A program made the translations under genes and the position numbers. Positions 1 through 6,188 of a stretch of 6,356 nucleotides of DNA are shown in pieces. This stretch comes from Saprospiraceae bacterium. GTDB taxonomy: Bacteria; Bacteroidota; Bacteroidia; Chitinophagales; Saprospiraceae. The notes beneath the pieces were generated by a model, which was not told the DNA's origin, did no database searches, and was given only the letters and a program-made list of their open reading frames with translations. The DNA lies in the NCBI GenBank assembly GCA_020852155.1, contig JADZBJ010000354.1, positions 1-6,356 on the forward strand. The letters are read 5' to 3'. The stretch's first letter is position 1. Every line of letters starts with the position of its first letter.

Positions 1-1246
1 AAATATCCCAGTCGTGTTCACTCAGGTTTCCGCGCAGGATATTCACGTGCAGGTTGCCATCGCCGGCATGGCCGTAGCAAACAGATTCAAAGCCGTATCG
101 AGCACCCACTTCTTTGACTGTTTTGAGCAATTCTGGTAGTTCGGCGCGTGGCACGACCGTGTCTTCTTCCTTATAAATGGAGTTTTTCTTGACTGCATGG
201 GCCACGTTGCGGCGCAATTTCCACAGCGAGGCTTTTGTGGCTTCGTCGTCGGCAAAAAAGATTTCCCCGCAATCGAATTGTTCCAGCACCTGAGTAATAG
301 TTGCGCAGTCGGCCAGCAGCGTTTCCATGTGAAAGCCATCTACTTCGATCAGCAGGTGCGCAGCGTCGTTTTCCTGAATAGGCACCGGCGTTTCGCCCAC
401 GTAGCGCACGGCCCAGTCAATCGCATTGCGCTCCATAAATTCCAGTCCGGAAGGCGTAACGCCCGCCTGAAAAATCGCGGCCACGGCAGCGCAGGCGCTT
501 TCCGCCGAACGGAACGGCGCGAGCATCAGCAGGTTTTGAGTAGGGTGGGGCTGTAATTTCAGAACAATTTTGGTGACTACGCCAAGCGTACCTTCGCTAC
601 CCACCAACAGTTGCGTGAGGTTATATCCGGTACTGTTTTTCAAAGTATTGGCGCCCGTCCAGATAATGTCGCCGTTGGGCAGCACCACTTCCAGATTGAG
701 TACGTGGTCTTTCACCACGCCATATTTAACAGCCTTGGGGCCACCGGCGTTGGTACTGATATTGCCGCCGATAAACGACATACCGCGGCTCGAAGGGTCA
801 GGCGGGTAAAACAACCCCAGTGACTTCAGATGATTTTGTAGTACTTCTGTGATAACGCCCGGCTCGACGGTCACCTGAAAATTGCGCTCATCCACCCGAA
901 TGATGCGGTCAAAACGTTTCATGGACAGGATGATGCCGCCTTCAACAGGTAGCGCACCGCCAGCCAGTCCGGAACCTGCGCCGCGCACGGTAACAGGTAT
1001 GCGCTCACGATCGCAAATCTTCATGATGGCGCTGACCTCATCTGTGTTGGCTGGAAGAACCACAACCTCTGGCAAAAAAAGCAGGTCCTCAGTTTCATCG
1101 TGACCATGATTTTTGAGCGATTCATCGTCGGTCAGGACAAATGCATTTCCAATAATTGCTGTTATTTCCTGAAGCACGGCAGCCGTTACGCGGTTGAAGG
1201 CGTTACTTTTGCGCCTGTTCACATCTTTTTGAAATTGACGACTCAT
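1..1246 (-). CDS. FAD-linked oxidase, GlcD / D-lactate dehydrogenase type (C-terminus cut by window edge)
   Basis: This flavoprotein probably oxidises a 2-hydroxyacid such as glycolate or D-lactate to the 2-oxoacid. 415 residues are visible. Residues about 55-235 form the FAD-binding PCMH domain: RGAGSGLAGG (88-97), YPPDPSS (147-153), GGNISTNAGGPKAVKYG (160-176) and GYNLTQLLVGSEGTLG (207-222). The FAD-oxidase C-terminal domain follows, with LWKLRR (341-346) and the diagnostic GHAGDGNLHVN (392-402). The family is usually about 460-480 residues, so roughly 50-65 residues should lie beyond the left edge. No iron-sulfur domain is visible. The start is ATG at 1246; a GTG at 1222 is possible, since family similarity begins near residue 18. 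The start codon overlaps that of the divergent gene at 1245. The fold family is clear from sequence; the exact substrate is not. Confidence 0.93.
   Translation of the reverse strand, partial: MSRQFQKDVNRRKSNAFNRVTAAVLQEITAIIGNAFVLTDDESLKNHGHDETEDLLFLPEVVVLPANTDEVSAIMKICDRERIPVTVRGAGSGLAGGALPVEGGIILSMKRFDRIIRVDERNFQVTVEPGVITEVLQNHLKSLGLFYPPDPSSRGMSFIGGNISTNAGGPKAVKYGVVKDHVLNLEVVLPNGDIIWTGANTLKNSTGYNLTQLLVGSEGTLGVVTKIVLKLQPHPTQNLLMLAPFRSAESACAAVAAIFQAGVTPSGLEFMERNAIDWAVRYVGETPVPIQENDAAHLLIEVDGFHMETLLADCATITQVLEQFDCGEIFFADDEATKASLWKLRRNVAHAVKKNSIYKEEDTVVPRAELPELLKTVKEVGARYGFESVCYGHAGDGNLHVNILRGNLSEHDWDI
1204..1211 (+). promoter_or_regulatory. Candidate Bacteroidota -7 promoter element for the gene at 1245
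   Basis: The octamer TACTTTTG matches the Bacteroidota -7 consensus TAnnTTTG exactly and ends 33 bases before the ATG at 1245, leaving room for a leader of about 25-30 bases. No convincing TTTG -33 box lies about 20 bases upstream, so the match could be chance. It lies inside the first codons of the divergent oxidase gene, which is where such a promoter would have to sit because there is no intergenic space. Confidence 0.3.
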
Positions 1247-2018
1247 GAATTCAAACAAAAATTGGCTACTTTTTTTACTTTTAATTGCCTCATTATCAAA
1301 TGTTTGGGGACAAAAAAGGAGTGTGGCTAAATTCGAGGGACAACCTCGCAACAAAGGTAAAGCAATTTTATTTAGTCCGTCATTGGGTATCAACTGGCCA
1401 GGCGGCGATCTGGTCAATCGCTTCGGCCAGGGCGCGAGTGTTGGCGGCACCATAGAGTTAATCAGCGCCAACAACTGGATATTCGGCGCCGACGGCAGCT
1501 ATTTTTTTGGCGCACAAGTGAAAGACGACCCTTTGGCCATCATTCGCACACCGGAAGGCGATATTATTGGCAACAACATGATCCTCGCTTCGATTCTCTA
1601 CAAACAGCGCGGATTTTATGCCGGCGGCATGATCGGAAAACTCATCGTGTTCAATCCTGACAAACGCTCAGGCTTGCGGGTCACCCTTAGCGGCGGCTGG
1701 ACACAACATTATATCCGACTACAGGATGATTCTCGAAATGTGCCGCAAATCAAACTGGAATATGCGCCAGGCTACGACCGCCTGACTGGCGGACCAGCCA
1801 TTGCGCAGTTCATCGGCTGGCAGCACCTGGGTCGCAAACGCGGCATGAACTTTATGATTGGACTGGAATTCCAACAAGGTTTTACCCAAACGCTCCGTGA
1901 ATGGGATTTCTCGGAACGCAGAAAACTGGATGGACAACGCACCGACCTGCGCTTCGGCCTCAAAGGCGCCTGGACACTTCCGCTTTATCTGCGTAAATCC
2001 AGCGAAATAGAATATTAG
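1245..2018 (+). CDS. Secreted, probable outer-membrane beta-strand-rich protein of unknown function
   Basis: I do not recognise a named family. The 257-residue product starts with a clear Sec signal peptide: a short N-region with one lysine (MNSNKNW), a hydrophobic core LLFLLLIASL (8-17), and likely cleavage near VWG/Q (20-23). The mature part has no further membrane helix. It is rich in glycine, aromatic residues and alternating hydrophobic stretches (AILFSPSLGINW, WIFGADGSYFFGA, GLRVTLSGGW, MNFMIGLEF, DLRFGLKGAWTLPLYL), as in small outer-membrane beta-barrels of Bacteroidota. It ends in Tyr, an aromatic C-terminus often seen in barrel proteins. The start is fixed by the signal peptide; no other in-frame ATG gives one. 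The leader is A/T-rich without a Shine-Dalgarno site. Its last two codons and stop lie in the heptamer array. Secretion is well supported; the barrel is inferred. Confidence 0.85.
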   Translation: MNSNKNWLLFLLLIASLSNVWGQKRSVAKFEGQPRNKGKAILFSPSLGINWPGGDLVNRFGQGASVGGTIELISANNWIFGADGSYFFGAQVKDDPLAIIRTPEGDIIGNNMILASILYKQRGFYAGGMIGKLIVFNPDKRSGLRVTLSGGWTQHYIRLQDDSRNVPQIKLEYAPGYDRLTGGPAIAQFIGWQHLGRKRGMNFMIGLEFQQGFTQTLREWDFSERRKLDGQRTDLRFGLKGAWTLPLYLRKSSEIEY

Positions 2019-2047
2019 CGGTAAGTGATTAGTGGTAAGTGATTAGT
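2013..2047 (+). repeat. Left heptamer array (GGTAAGT / GATTAGT units)
   Basis: Four perfect 7-base units at 2020-2047 alternate GGTAAGT and GATTAGT, giving an exact 14-bp tandem duplication (2020-2033 and 2034-2047). A degenerate fifth unit, TATTAGC, at 2013-2019 contains the stop codon of the upstream gene. The units are the reverse complement of those in the right array at 2075-2123. Because 7 is not a multiple of 3, the TAA and TAG inside the units fall in all three forward frames. Confidence 0.9.
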
Positions 2048-2102
2048 TTTTTCATAAGCTACTGATGTTGAAACACTAATCACTTACCGCTAACCACTTA
2101 CC
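2020..2102. repeat. Long inverted repeat between convergent genes; possible two-way transcription stop
   Basis: The left arm 2020-2047 pairs with the right arm 2075-2102 over 28 positions, with one A-C mismatch (2028/2094) and one G-T wobble (2033/2089), around a 27-base loop. A second register gives a perfect 20-bp stem, 2015-2034 with 2074-2093. It separates a plus gene ending at 2018 from a minus gene ending at 2111, so a role as a two-sided terminator or mRNA 3'-end stabiliser is plausible. The stem is A/T-rich and has no U-tract directly after it on either strand, so it is not a classic intrinsic terminator. Confidence 0.8.
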
Positions 2103-2123
2103 TCTATTCACTAACCACTAATC
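2075..2123 (-). repeat. Right heptamer array (ACTAATC / ACTTACC units)
   Basis: Seven consecutive 7-base units occupy 2075-2123 in perfect register. Units 1 and 7 are ACTAATC, 2 and 4 are ACTTACC, 6 is ACTAACC, 3 is GCTAACC and 5 is the divergent TCTATTC. The array overlaps the 3' end of the cytidylate kinase gene: its TAG stop (2113-2111) and the last three codons lie wholly inside the repeat. Seen from the minus strand these are the same GGTAAGT/GATTAGT units as in the left array. Confidence 0.88.
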
Positions 2124-2785
2124 CGCTCATTCGCCAATCCCATTGCCTTGGCTAATTGCTGTTGTTCGGAGAGGAGCGTATTGTCAATGATAACAGCATC
2201 TTCAGCGCGGCGGAGCGGGCTGTCGTCGCGCGTAGAATCAATGCGGTCGCGTTCCTGAAGGTTGTGATGAATCTCGTCCCAGTTAGCATCAATGCCTTTG
2301 GCAGCCAGTTCGAGGTGGCGGCGACTGGTACGGACGTCAATATCGGCAGTCAGGAAAATTTTCAATTCAGCATCCGGGAAAACCACGGTACCAATGTCAC
2401 GACCGTCTGCGACGATGCCGCGGCGGCGGCCCATGGACTGTTGCTGGCGCACCATTGCCCGGCGGACGGCACTGATGGTCGAAACCGGACTAACCAGATC
2501 ACTGACGCGCATATCCCGGATGGCTCTTTCTACATTTTCACCATTCAGGAACGTACAGTTTTCGCCGTTTATTCGCTCAAAATGGATGCTGATGTTGGCC
2601 AGAGCGCTTTCTACGGCTTCCGGAACCTGATAATCAACTCCATTATTCATAAAGTATAGCGTGACAGCGCGGTACATTGCACCCGAATCGAGGTAGGCGT
2701 AATGTAATTGTTTGGCCATTGCTTTGGCGAGGGTACTTTTGCCACAGGAGGAGTATCCGTCAATGGCGACGATAATCTTGCTCAT
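2111..2785 (-). CDS. cmk: Cytidylate kinase (CMP/dCMP kinase)
   Basis: The enzyme transfers phosphate from ATP to CMP or dCMP in the cytoplasm, feeding CTP and dCTP pools. The 224-residue product has the usual bacterial length. It shows the P-loop GYSSCGKS (10-17), the LDSGAMYR motif (32-39), the CMP-binding GRDIGTVVFPDAE region (128-140) and an arginine-rich lid RDRIDSTRDDSPLRRAEDA (179-197). Cysteine before GKS is the form I associate with Bacteroidota enzymes. I chose ATG at 2785 because MSKIIVAIDGYSS is the canonical first strand and P-loop; the open frame runs 53 codons further upstream, but that part looks non-coding and would overlap the divergent glycosyltransferase. The gene's extreme 3' end (RISG-stop) is made of heptamer repeat. 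It is divergent from the gene at 2871. Confidence 0.96.
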   Translation of the reverse strand: MSKIIVAIDGYSSCGKSTLAKAMAKQLHYAYLDSGAMYRAVTLYFMNNGVDYQVPEAVESALANISIHFERINGENCTFLNGENVERAIRDMRVSDLVSPVSTISAVRRAMVRQQQSMGRRRGIVADGRDIGTVVFPDAELKIFLTADIDVRTSRRHLELAAKGIDANWDEIHHNLQERDRIDSTRDDSPLRRAEDAVIIDNTLLSEQQQLAKAMGLANERISG

Positions 2786-2870
2786 ATTCGGCGTAAAAAT
2801 AGAACGCGCCGGGCTGAGGCGGGTAAGGCCAACTCGCTTTTTTTTAAATCTCTGATATTTCTCTTGAAAT
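2786..2870. promoter_or_regulatory. 85-bp divergent intergenic region between cmk and the glycosyltransferase gene
   Basis: Both genes must be transcribed from this gap or from just inside the opposite gene. On the minus strand TATTTTTA (2801-2794) matches the first seven positions of TAnnTTTG, but it would put the cmk transcript start only a few bases before the ATG. On the plus strand there is an A/T-rich stretch (T8 at 2839-2846, then GATATTTC) before ATG 2871, with no clean match to the consensus. The promoter assignment is weak. Confidence 0.35.
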
Positions 2871-3785
2871 ATGCACGCACCCGTTTTATTGCTGCTATTT
2901 AACCGACCTGAACACACACGAAAAGTGATGGAACGCCTGCGCATGGCGGCGCCCGCTCGCGTGTATATTCACGCCGATGGGCCGCGTGCCGGCAAGCCGG
3001 GCGAAGCGCAAAAGACCGAGGCCGTGCGTCAGGTAGTGGCAGAACAAATTGACTGGCCCTGCGATGTAAAAACCTTGTTCCGAAGTGAAAATATGGGCCT
3101 TAGAAACGGCGTCAAAAATGCCCTGGACTGGTTCTTTGAGCAGGAACCTTATGGCGTCGTTATAGAAGACGATTGCATGCCGGATCTATCGTTTTTTACG
3201 CTATGCGATGATTTGCTTATGCGCTACGCCCACGATGAACGCATCATGCACATTGGCGGCTCCAACCTGGCTGAGGCATACACGAAAAACATGTCGGACA
3301 GTTATGTATTTACCCGTTTTTCATTTGTATGGGGTTGGGCGTCGTGGCGCAGAGCATGGCAAAAAATGAATATTGACCTTGAGGGCCTGGCCGATTTCGA
3401 GCAATCCGGCGGAATAAAAATGTTGACAAACGACCCGTTGGCGCAGTTTTACATGTTGAACAAATTCAGGGTCACGCAGCGTCGTGAAAACAATTCGTGG
3501 GCCTATGCGTGGTTTTACAGCATCCTGAAAAACCACGGATTGTGTATCGTCCCGACATTGAATCTGGTGCAGAACACGGGCGTGGGCGAGGCCGACGCTA
3601 CGCATACCCGAGGAGCGAACGACAGTGCCCGACTGGAGGCGCATACTTTGACATTCCCCCTGAAACATCCAGACATTCAAGAACCTGTACCGGCCCTGGA
3701 AAATCACTTTTTTTATACCTCGCAGAAAAAGCAGTGGCGGCTTTGGTTGTGGTATTTCCTGAAAAAGATGAATCTGGCTCAATGA
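2871..3785 (+). CDS. GT-A fold glycosyltransferase, HlpA-like
   Basis: This 304-residue protein probably transfers a sugar from a nucleotide-sugar donor to a glycan or envelope acceptor. It opens with a typical first strand and loop (PVLLLLFNRPEHT, 4-16), followed by YIHADGPR (32-39), the RSENMGLRNGVKNALDWFF helix region (71-89), and VVIEDDCMPD (96-105). The acidic EDD there is in the position of the metal/nucleotide-binding DxD motif. Downstream are FVWGWASWRRAW (152-163) and VQNTGVGEADATHT (233-246), patterns I associate with proteins annotated as HlpA-like or hemolytic-protein-like glycosyltransferases. It has no signal peptide and only a short aromatic patch near the C-terminus (WRLWLWYFLKK, 289-299), so it is probably cytoplasmic or peripheral. 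Acceptor and donor cannot be read from the sequence, and no other glycan genes adjoin it. Confidence 0.85.
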   Translation: MHAPVLLLLFNRPEHTRKVMERLRMAAPARVYIHADGPRAGKPGEAQKTEAVRQVVAEQIDWPCDVKTLFRSENMGLRNGVKNALDWFFEQEPYGVVIEDDCMPDLSFFTLCDDLLMRYAHDERIMHIGGSNLAEAYTKNMSDSYVFTRFSFVWGWASWRRAWQKMNIDLEGLADFEQSGGIKMLTNDPLAQFYMLNKFRVTQRRENNSWAYAWFYSILKNHGLCIVPTLNLVQNTGVGEADATHTRGANDSARLEAHTLTFPLKHPDIQEPVPALENHFFYTSQKKQWRLWLWYFLKKMNLAQ

Positions 3786-3911
3786 ACTCAGTCTGTAGCA
3801 TGATCCAGTGAATATTTACATGCAGATTTCACAATAATTATGCGAACGTGTAACCTGCCCGACAACCTTGGTGTCAAACCTGCATCTTTCAATTCAAAAA
3901 TCAATTCAGTC

Positions 3912-4637
3912 ATGCGTTATTTATTGCTGTTCATGTTTTTTGTGGGTATTTTCGTCCTGGGTAAACGCTCATGCAGCTATGTACACCTGGGTTCGGGCGT
4001 TGATGGCGAAGGGGAAATGCGCACTGAAAGCAGGACGGTTTCCGAATTTTATGGCGTCAGCAGTTCTGTACCAGGCAGGGTAGAGGTGAGCCAGTCCAGT
4101 CAATACTCTGTGGAGGTCAGGGCTTATAACAATCTGCTCCCGTTCTTGAAAACGGATGTGGAAGGCGGTATTTTGAAGATTTACTTTGATGAAAACGTCA
4201 GCGAAGTCGGCGATCTGGTTGTCAAAGTAAGTATGCCGTCCGTTGAAGTCCTGAAAGTGGCGGGAAGTGGTGATATTCAGGCCATGACGCCTTTCAAGGG
4301 AGAATCCCTGACCTTGGCTGTATCAGGCAGCGGCAACATGGATATTTCGCAAATAGAATATGCAAAGTTGAAATGCAGCATCGCCGGTAGCGGAGAAGTT
4401 CAGGCCGGAGGCAATGTTCAAAGCGCTCAAACGGATGTTGCCGGAAGTGGCAATTTGGATGGCAAAGCACTCTCAACCAAGACCCTCGATGCCAATATTG
4501 CCGGCAGCGGCTCGGTGTACATGAATGTTACTGAATTACTTGAAGGTTCGGTAGCCGGTAGCGGCTCGGTTTATTACGGCGGCCAACCTAATGTCAAATT
4601 AAGTGTCAGTGGTTCGGGCAGTATAGAACATTTGTAA
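3912..4637 (+). CDS. Head-GIN domain (DUF2807) surface protein with seven GSG repeats
   Basis: The 241-residue protein has an N-terminal hydrophobic segment (MRYLLLFMFFVGIFVLG, 1-17), then a head-GIN domain: ESRTVSEFYGV (39-49), VEVSQSSQYSVEV (57-69), EGGILKIYFDE (84-94) and VVKVSMPSVEVLKV (103-116). The C-terminal half has seven (A/S)GSG turns starting near residues 117, 138, 158, 177, 197, 215 and 233, spaced 18-21 residues, as expected of a beta-solenoid. Such proteins are annotated as putative autotransporter adhesins, but that role is unproven. ATG 3912 is preferred because the hydrophobic segment begins there; an in-frame ATG at 3840 would add 24 polar residues before it. The segment lacks a clean lipobox (GKRSC), so lipoprotein anchoring is doubtful. 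A strong terminator follows. Confidence 0.88.
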   Translation: MRYLLLFMFFVGIFVLGKRSCSYVHLGSGVDGEGEMRTESRTVSEFYGVSSSVPGRVEVSQSSQYSVEVRAYNNLLPFLKTDVEGGILKIYFDENVSEVGDLVVKVSMPSVEVLKVAGSGDIQAMTPFKGESLTLAVSGSGNMDISQIEYAKLKCSIAGSGEVQAGGNVQSAQTDVAGSGNLDGKALSTKTLDANIAGSGSVYMNVTELLEGSVAGSGSVYYGGQPNVKLSVSGSGSIEHL

Positions 4638-4659
4638 CCTGCGATTGAACCCTTTTTCG

Positions 4660-4706
4660 AAAAAGCGGTTTGGGCTGTATATCACTACAATCCAAACCGC
4701 TTTTTT
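4660..4706 (+). terminator. Intrinsic terminator downstream of the head-GIN gene
   Basis: A perfect 14-bp inverted repeat, 4660-4673 (AAAAAGCGGTTTGG) with 4692-4705 (CCAAACCGCTTTTT), encloses a loop of about 18 bases. The 3' side runs into T6 then ATTT. It begins 23 bases after the stop codon at 4637 and isolates the head-GIN gene from the methyltransferase gene at 4766. The A-tract on the left side means it could also stop minus-strand transcription, but no minus-strand gene ends here. Confidence 0.9.
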
Positions 4707-4765
4707 ATTTGATGGTTCACCCAATAGACTCTCGTCTGTAAATCCTTGAAAATCCCGTTCTGATA

Positions 4766-5368
4766 ATGGACAAAACAATAACCTACTCATTATTTGCCTA
4801 TTTATTGATCAATTTCGGACTGACATTTGTCTGGCCCAGTTACAGGGTTTGGAAGCGAACGGGCGTTGTTCCGGTCACCTTCTCCAATCGCGATACAGCA
4901 CATGATTTTATAGGCGGAATATTCAAGTTTTTACTGGGCGCTTTGTTGATTACCGGCGCTGTCTATGCTTTTGCGCCGACAGCCATTCCTTATTTTATCC
5001 CGATCTGGTATCTGGAACATCCGCTGGTGCAACTCGTTGGCATAATCGTGTTATTCATCGCCCTGGCCTGGATTGCTGTGGCGCAATTTCAGATGTCTGA
5101 TTCCTGGCGTATTGGTATTGATGAGAAAAACCAGACGGCACTCGTGACGCGCGGCGTATTCGGCATCTCGCGAAACCCGATATTCCTGGGTATGCTCACG
5201 ACACTTGCCGGACTATTGATGGTAATACCCAATATGGTCACCTTTGCGGTGCTGTTAACCGCCTGGTGCATCGTTCAGGTTCAGGTGCGGCTGGAAGAGG
5301 AATTTCTGAAAAAAACACACGGTGCGGCTTATGGTGAATACCGCCGTTCGACGCGCAGATGGCTTTGA
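4766..5368 (+). CDS. Integral-membrane methyltransferase, isoprenylcysteine carboxyl methyltransferase / PEMT family
   Basis: The 200-residue protein probably uses S-adenosylmethionine to methylate a lipid or other membrane-embedded acceptor. Hydrophobic segments lie at about 7-24, 50-70, 86-108 and 138-172, the last long enough for a helical hairpin. The C-terminal third carries the family signature: QMSDSWRIGID (109-119), TRGVFGISRNPIFLG (128-142), RLEEEFL (175-181) and YGEYRRSTRRWL (189-200). In this family the R-x-P loop and the EE pair help bind SAM. Bacterial members seldom act on prenylated proteins, so the substrate is unknown. ATG 4766 gives a short polar N-terminus before the first helix. 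The stop ends at 5368, directly abutting the stop of the convergent mqnB gene, with no terminator between them. Confidence 0.88.
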   Translation: MDKTITYSLFAYLLINFGLTFVWPSYRVWKRTGVVPVTFSNRDTAHDFIGGIFKFLLGALLITGAVYAFAPTAIPYFIPIWYLEHPLVQLVGIIVLFIALAWIAVAQFQMSDSWRIGIDEKNQTALVTRGVFGISRNPIFLGMLTTLAGLLMVIPNMVTFAVLLTAWCIVQVQVRLEEEFLKKTHGAAYGEYRRSTRRWL

Positions 5369-6076
5369 TCAGCGCCCGATAATAACGCTCAGCATTTCCT
5401 TCATCACCTCGTTCACGCCGTTGATGGATGCTGGCAAATCCCAAGCGTCGCGATTGCGCGTTTCAACGTAATTGGATATGCCGCGCAAGGCGGTGAATCG
5501 CACACCCGCATGCAGGCAGGCGTAAAAAAATGCTGCGCCCTCCATCGTTTCAATAGTAGCATCGGGATATTGATTGCTGAATGCCAGAATGGAAGGCTCA
5601 AAACCGTGTACCTTATTGACGGTCAATCCTTTAGCCTTGGGTAAAAAGTCAAAATCGCGTGCAAAAGGATTTTGTAAAACGCCATTTTTGAATGGAAATT
5701 CATCTGATCCGGCAAGTCCAAGATCAAATAATCCGGTAAAACGCCCGTCGGCCTCTTCAACGCCCAGATCAGCGAAGGTATCGCTGACCACTTCGACCAC
5801 GGCACCGAGGGCAATGCTTCGATCAAACGCGCCGGCAATACCGATATTCACAGCCCAATCGGGCTTACTGCGTGCTAAAAACTGTCCGAGGTGAAATGCT
5901 GTCGCTGTCATACCGACGCCCGTGACCAGAACACGCACTTCCAACGGTTTGGAAGGATGAGTGTAGGCAGCTACGCCGTTGCTGGCCGTTTGTGGATGAC
6001 CTTCAAGGTTTTTATTGAGCCATTGTATCAAAGGCGCAATTTCGAATGGTGTGGCAGCAACAATTAAAACAGTCAT
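5369..6076 (-). CDS. mqnB: Futalosine hydrolase
   Basis: In the futalosine route to menaquinone this cytoplasmic enzyme cleaves futalosine to dehypoxanthine futalosine and hypoxanthine. The 235-residue product has the nucleoside phosphorylase/hydrolase fold: MTVLIVAATPFEIAPL (1-16) as first strand, VTGVGMTATA (51-60), the NIGIAGAFDRS motif (77-87), VVEVVSDTFADLGVEEADG (93-111), and the purine/ribose site ETMEGAAFF (176-184) with RGISNYVETRNRDAW (198-212). The EEADG segment and the ISNYVExRNR ending point to MqnB rather than MTA/SAH nucleosidase. No other mqn gene is in the window, which is common because the pathway genes are often scattered. The ATG at 6076 is immediately preceded on its strand by a C-rich tract and a palindromic repeat, an odd leader for this group; no nearby promoter is recognisable, so it may be co-transcribed with a gene to the right. 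Confidence 0.93.
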   Translation of the reverse strand: MTVLIVAATPFEIAPLIQWLNKNLEGHPQTASNGVAAYTHPSKPLEVRVLVTGVGMTATAFHLGQFLARSKPDWAVNIGIAGAFDRSIALGAVVEVVSDTFADLGVEEADGRFTGLFDLGLAGSDEFPFKNGVLQNPFARDFDFLPKAKGLTVNKVHGFEPSILAFSNQYPDATIETMEGAAFFYACLHAGVRFTALRGISNYVETRNRDAWDLPASINGVNEVMKEMLSVIIGR

Positions 6077-6078
6077 AT

Positions 6079-6090
6079 GGGGTGGGGGGG
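6079..6090. repeat. G4-T-G7 tract at the mqnB translation start
   Basis: The plus strand reads GGGGTGGGGGGG, that is C7-A-C4 on the mqnB strand, ending two bases before the ATG at 6076. With the G5 run at 6100-6104 it forms a G-rich plus-strand block. The homopolymer is prone to length change and occupies the ribosome-binding position of mqnB. Confidence 0.85.
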
Positions 6091-6092
6091 AT

Positions 6093-6116
6093 GTAGCTAG
6101 GGGGCTTGCCCCCCTA
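6093..6116. repeat. G5-CTTG-C6 palindromic repeat, copy A
   Basis: This 24-base unit begins GTAGCTAG, has a G5 run, a CTTG centre, a C6 run, and ends TA. Arms TAGGGGG and CCCCCTA pair around a CTTGC loop. It is identical over all 24 bases to copy B at 6139-6162, 46 bases away. Both copies are followed by related flanks containing TGCAT. It lies 17 bases upstream of the mqnB start codon. Confidence 0.92.
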
Positions 6117-6138
6117 TACGTGCATGAATGTTGGCAAC

Positions 6139-6162
6139 GTAGCTAGGGGGCTTGCCCCCCTA
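6139..6162. repeat. G5-CTTG-C6 palindromic repeat, copy B
   Basis: Identical to copy A over 24 bases; the stem is one pair longer here (CTAGGGGG with CCCCCTAG, through 6163). Together with copies A and C it resembles REP-like or MITE-like short palindromic elements, but no transposase gene is in the window and no target-site duplication is evident. Confidence 0.92.
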
Positions 6163-6188
6163 GTATGTGTGCATATTGATTTTACAAC

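Noticed and set aside
197..556. A 119-codon plus-strand open frame inside the FAD oxidase gene
   Set aside because: The minus-strand reading contains diagnostic oxidase motifs over the same bases, so this is a shadow frame.
2013..2123. The period-7 arrays as a CRISPR array or an att site
   Set aside because: Units are 7 bases with no spacers, there are no cas genes or integrase, and the two halves are inverted.
2156..2659. A 167-codon open frame antisense to cmk
   Set aside because: It lies wholly within cmk on the opposite strand, has no recognisable domain or signal peptide, and is best explained as a shadow of cmk codon use.
2786..2944. A 53-codon upstream extension of the cmk reading frame
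   Set aside because: The canonical Cmk start MSKIIVAIDGYSS begins at 2785. The extra residues show no family similarity and would overlap the glycosyltransferase start.
3321..3782. A 153-codon open frame antisense to the glycosyltransferase
   Set aside because: It is contained in a well-supported gene and its translation shows no protein-like motif.
3840..3911. A 24-residue N-terminal extension of the head-GIN protein from ATG 3840
   Set aside because: It would put a polar stretch before the hydrophobic export segment, which begins exactly at the ATG at 3912.
3786..3911. Promoter or terminator between the glycosyltransferase and head-GIN genes
   Set aside because: I found no hairpin with a T-tract and no good TAnnTTTG box with a TTTG partner in this 126-base gap, so nothing is called.
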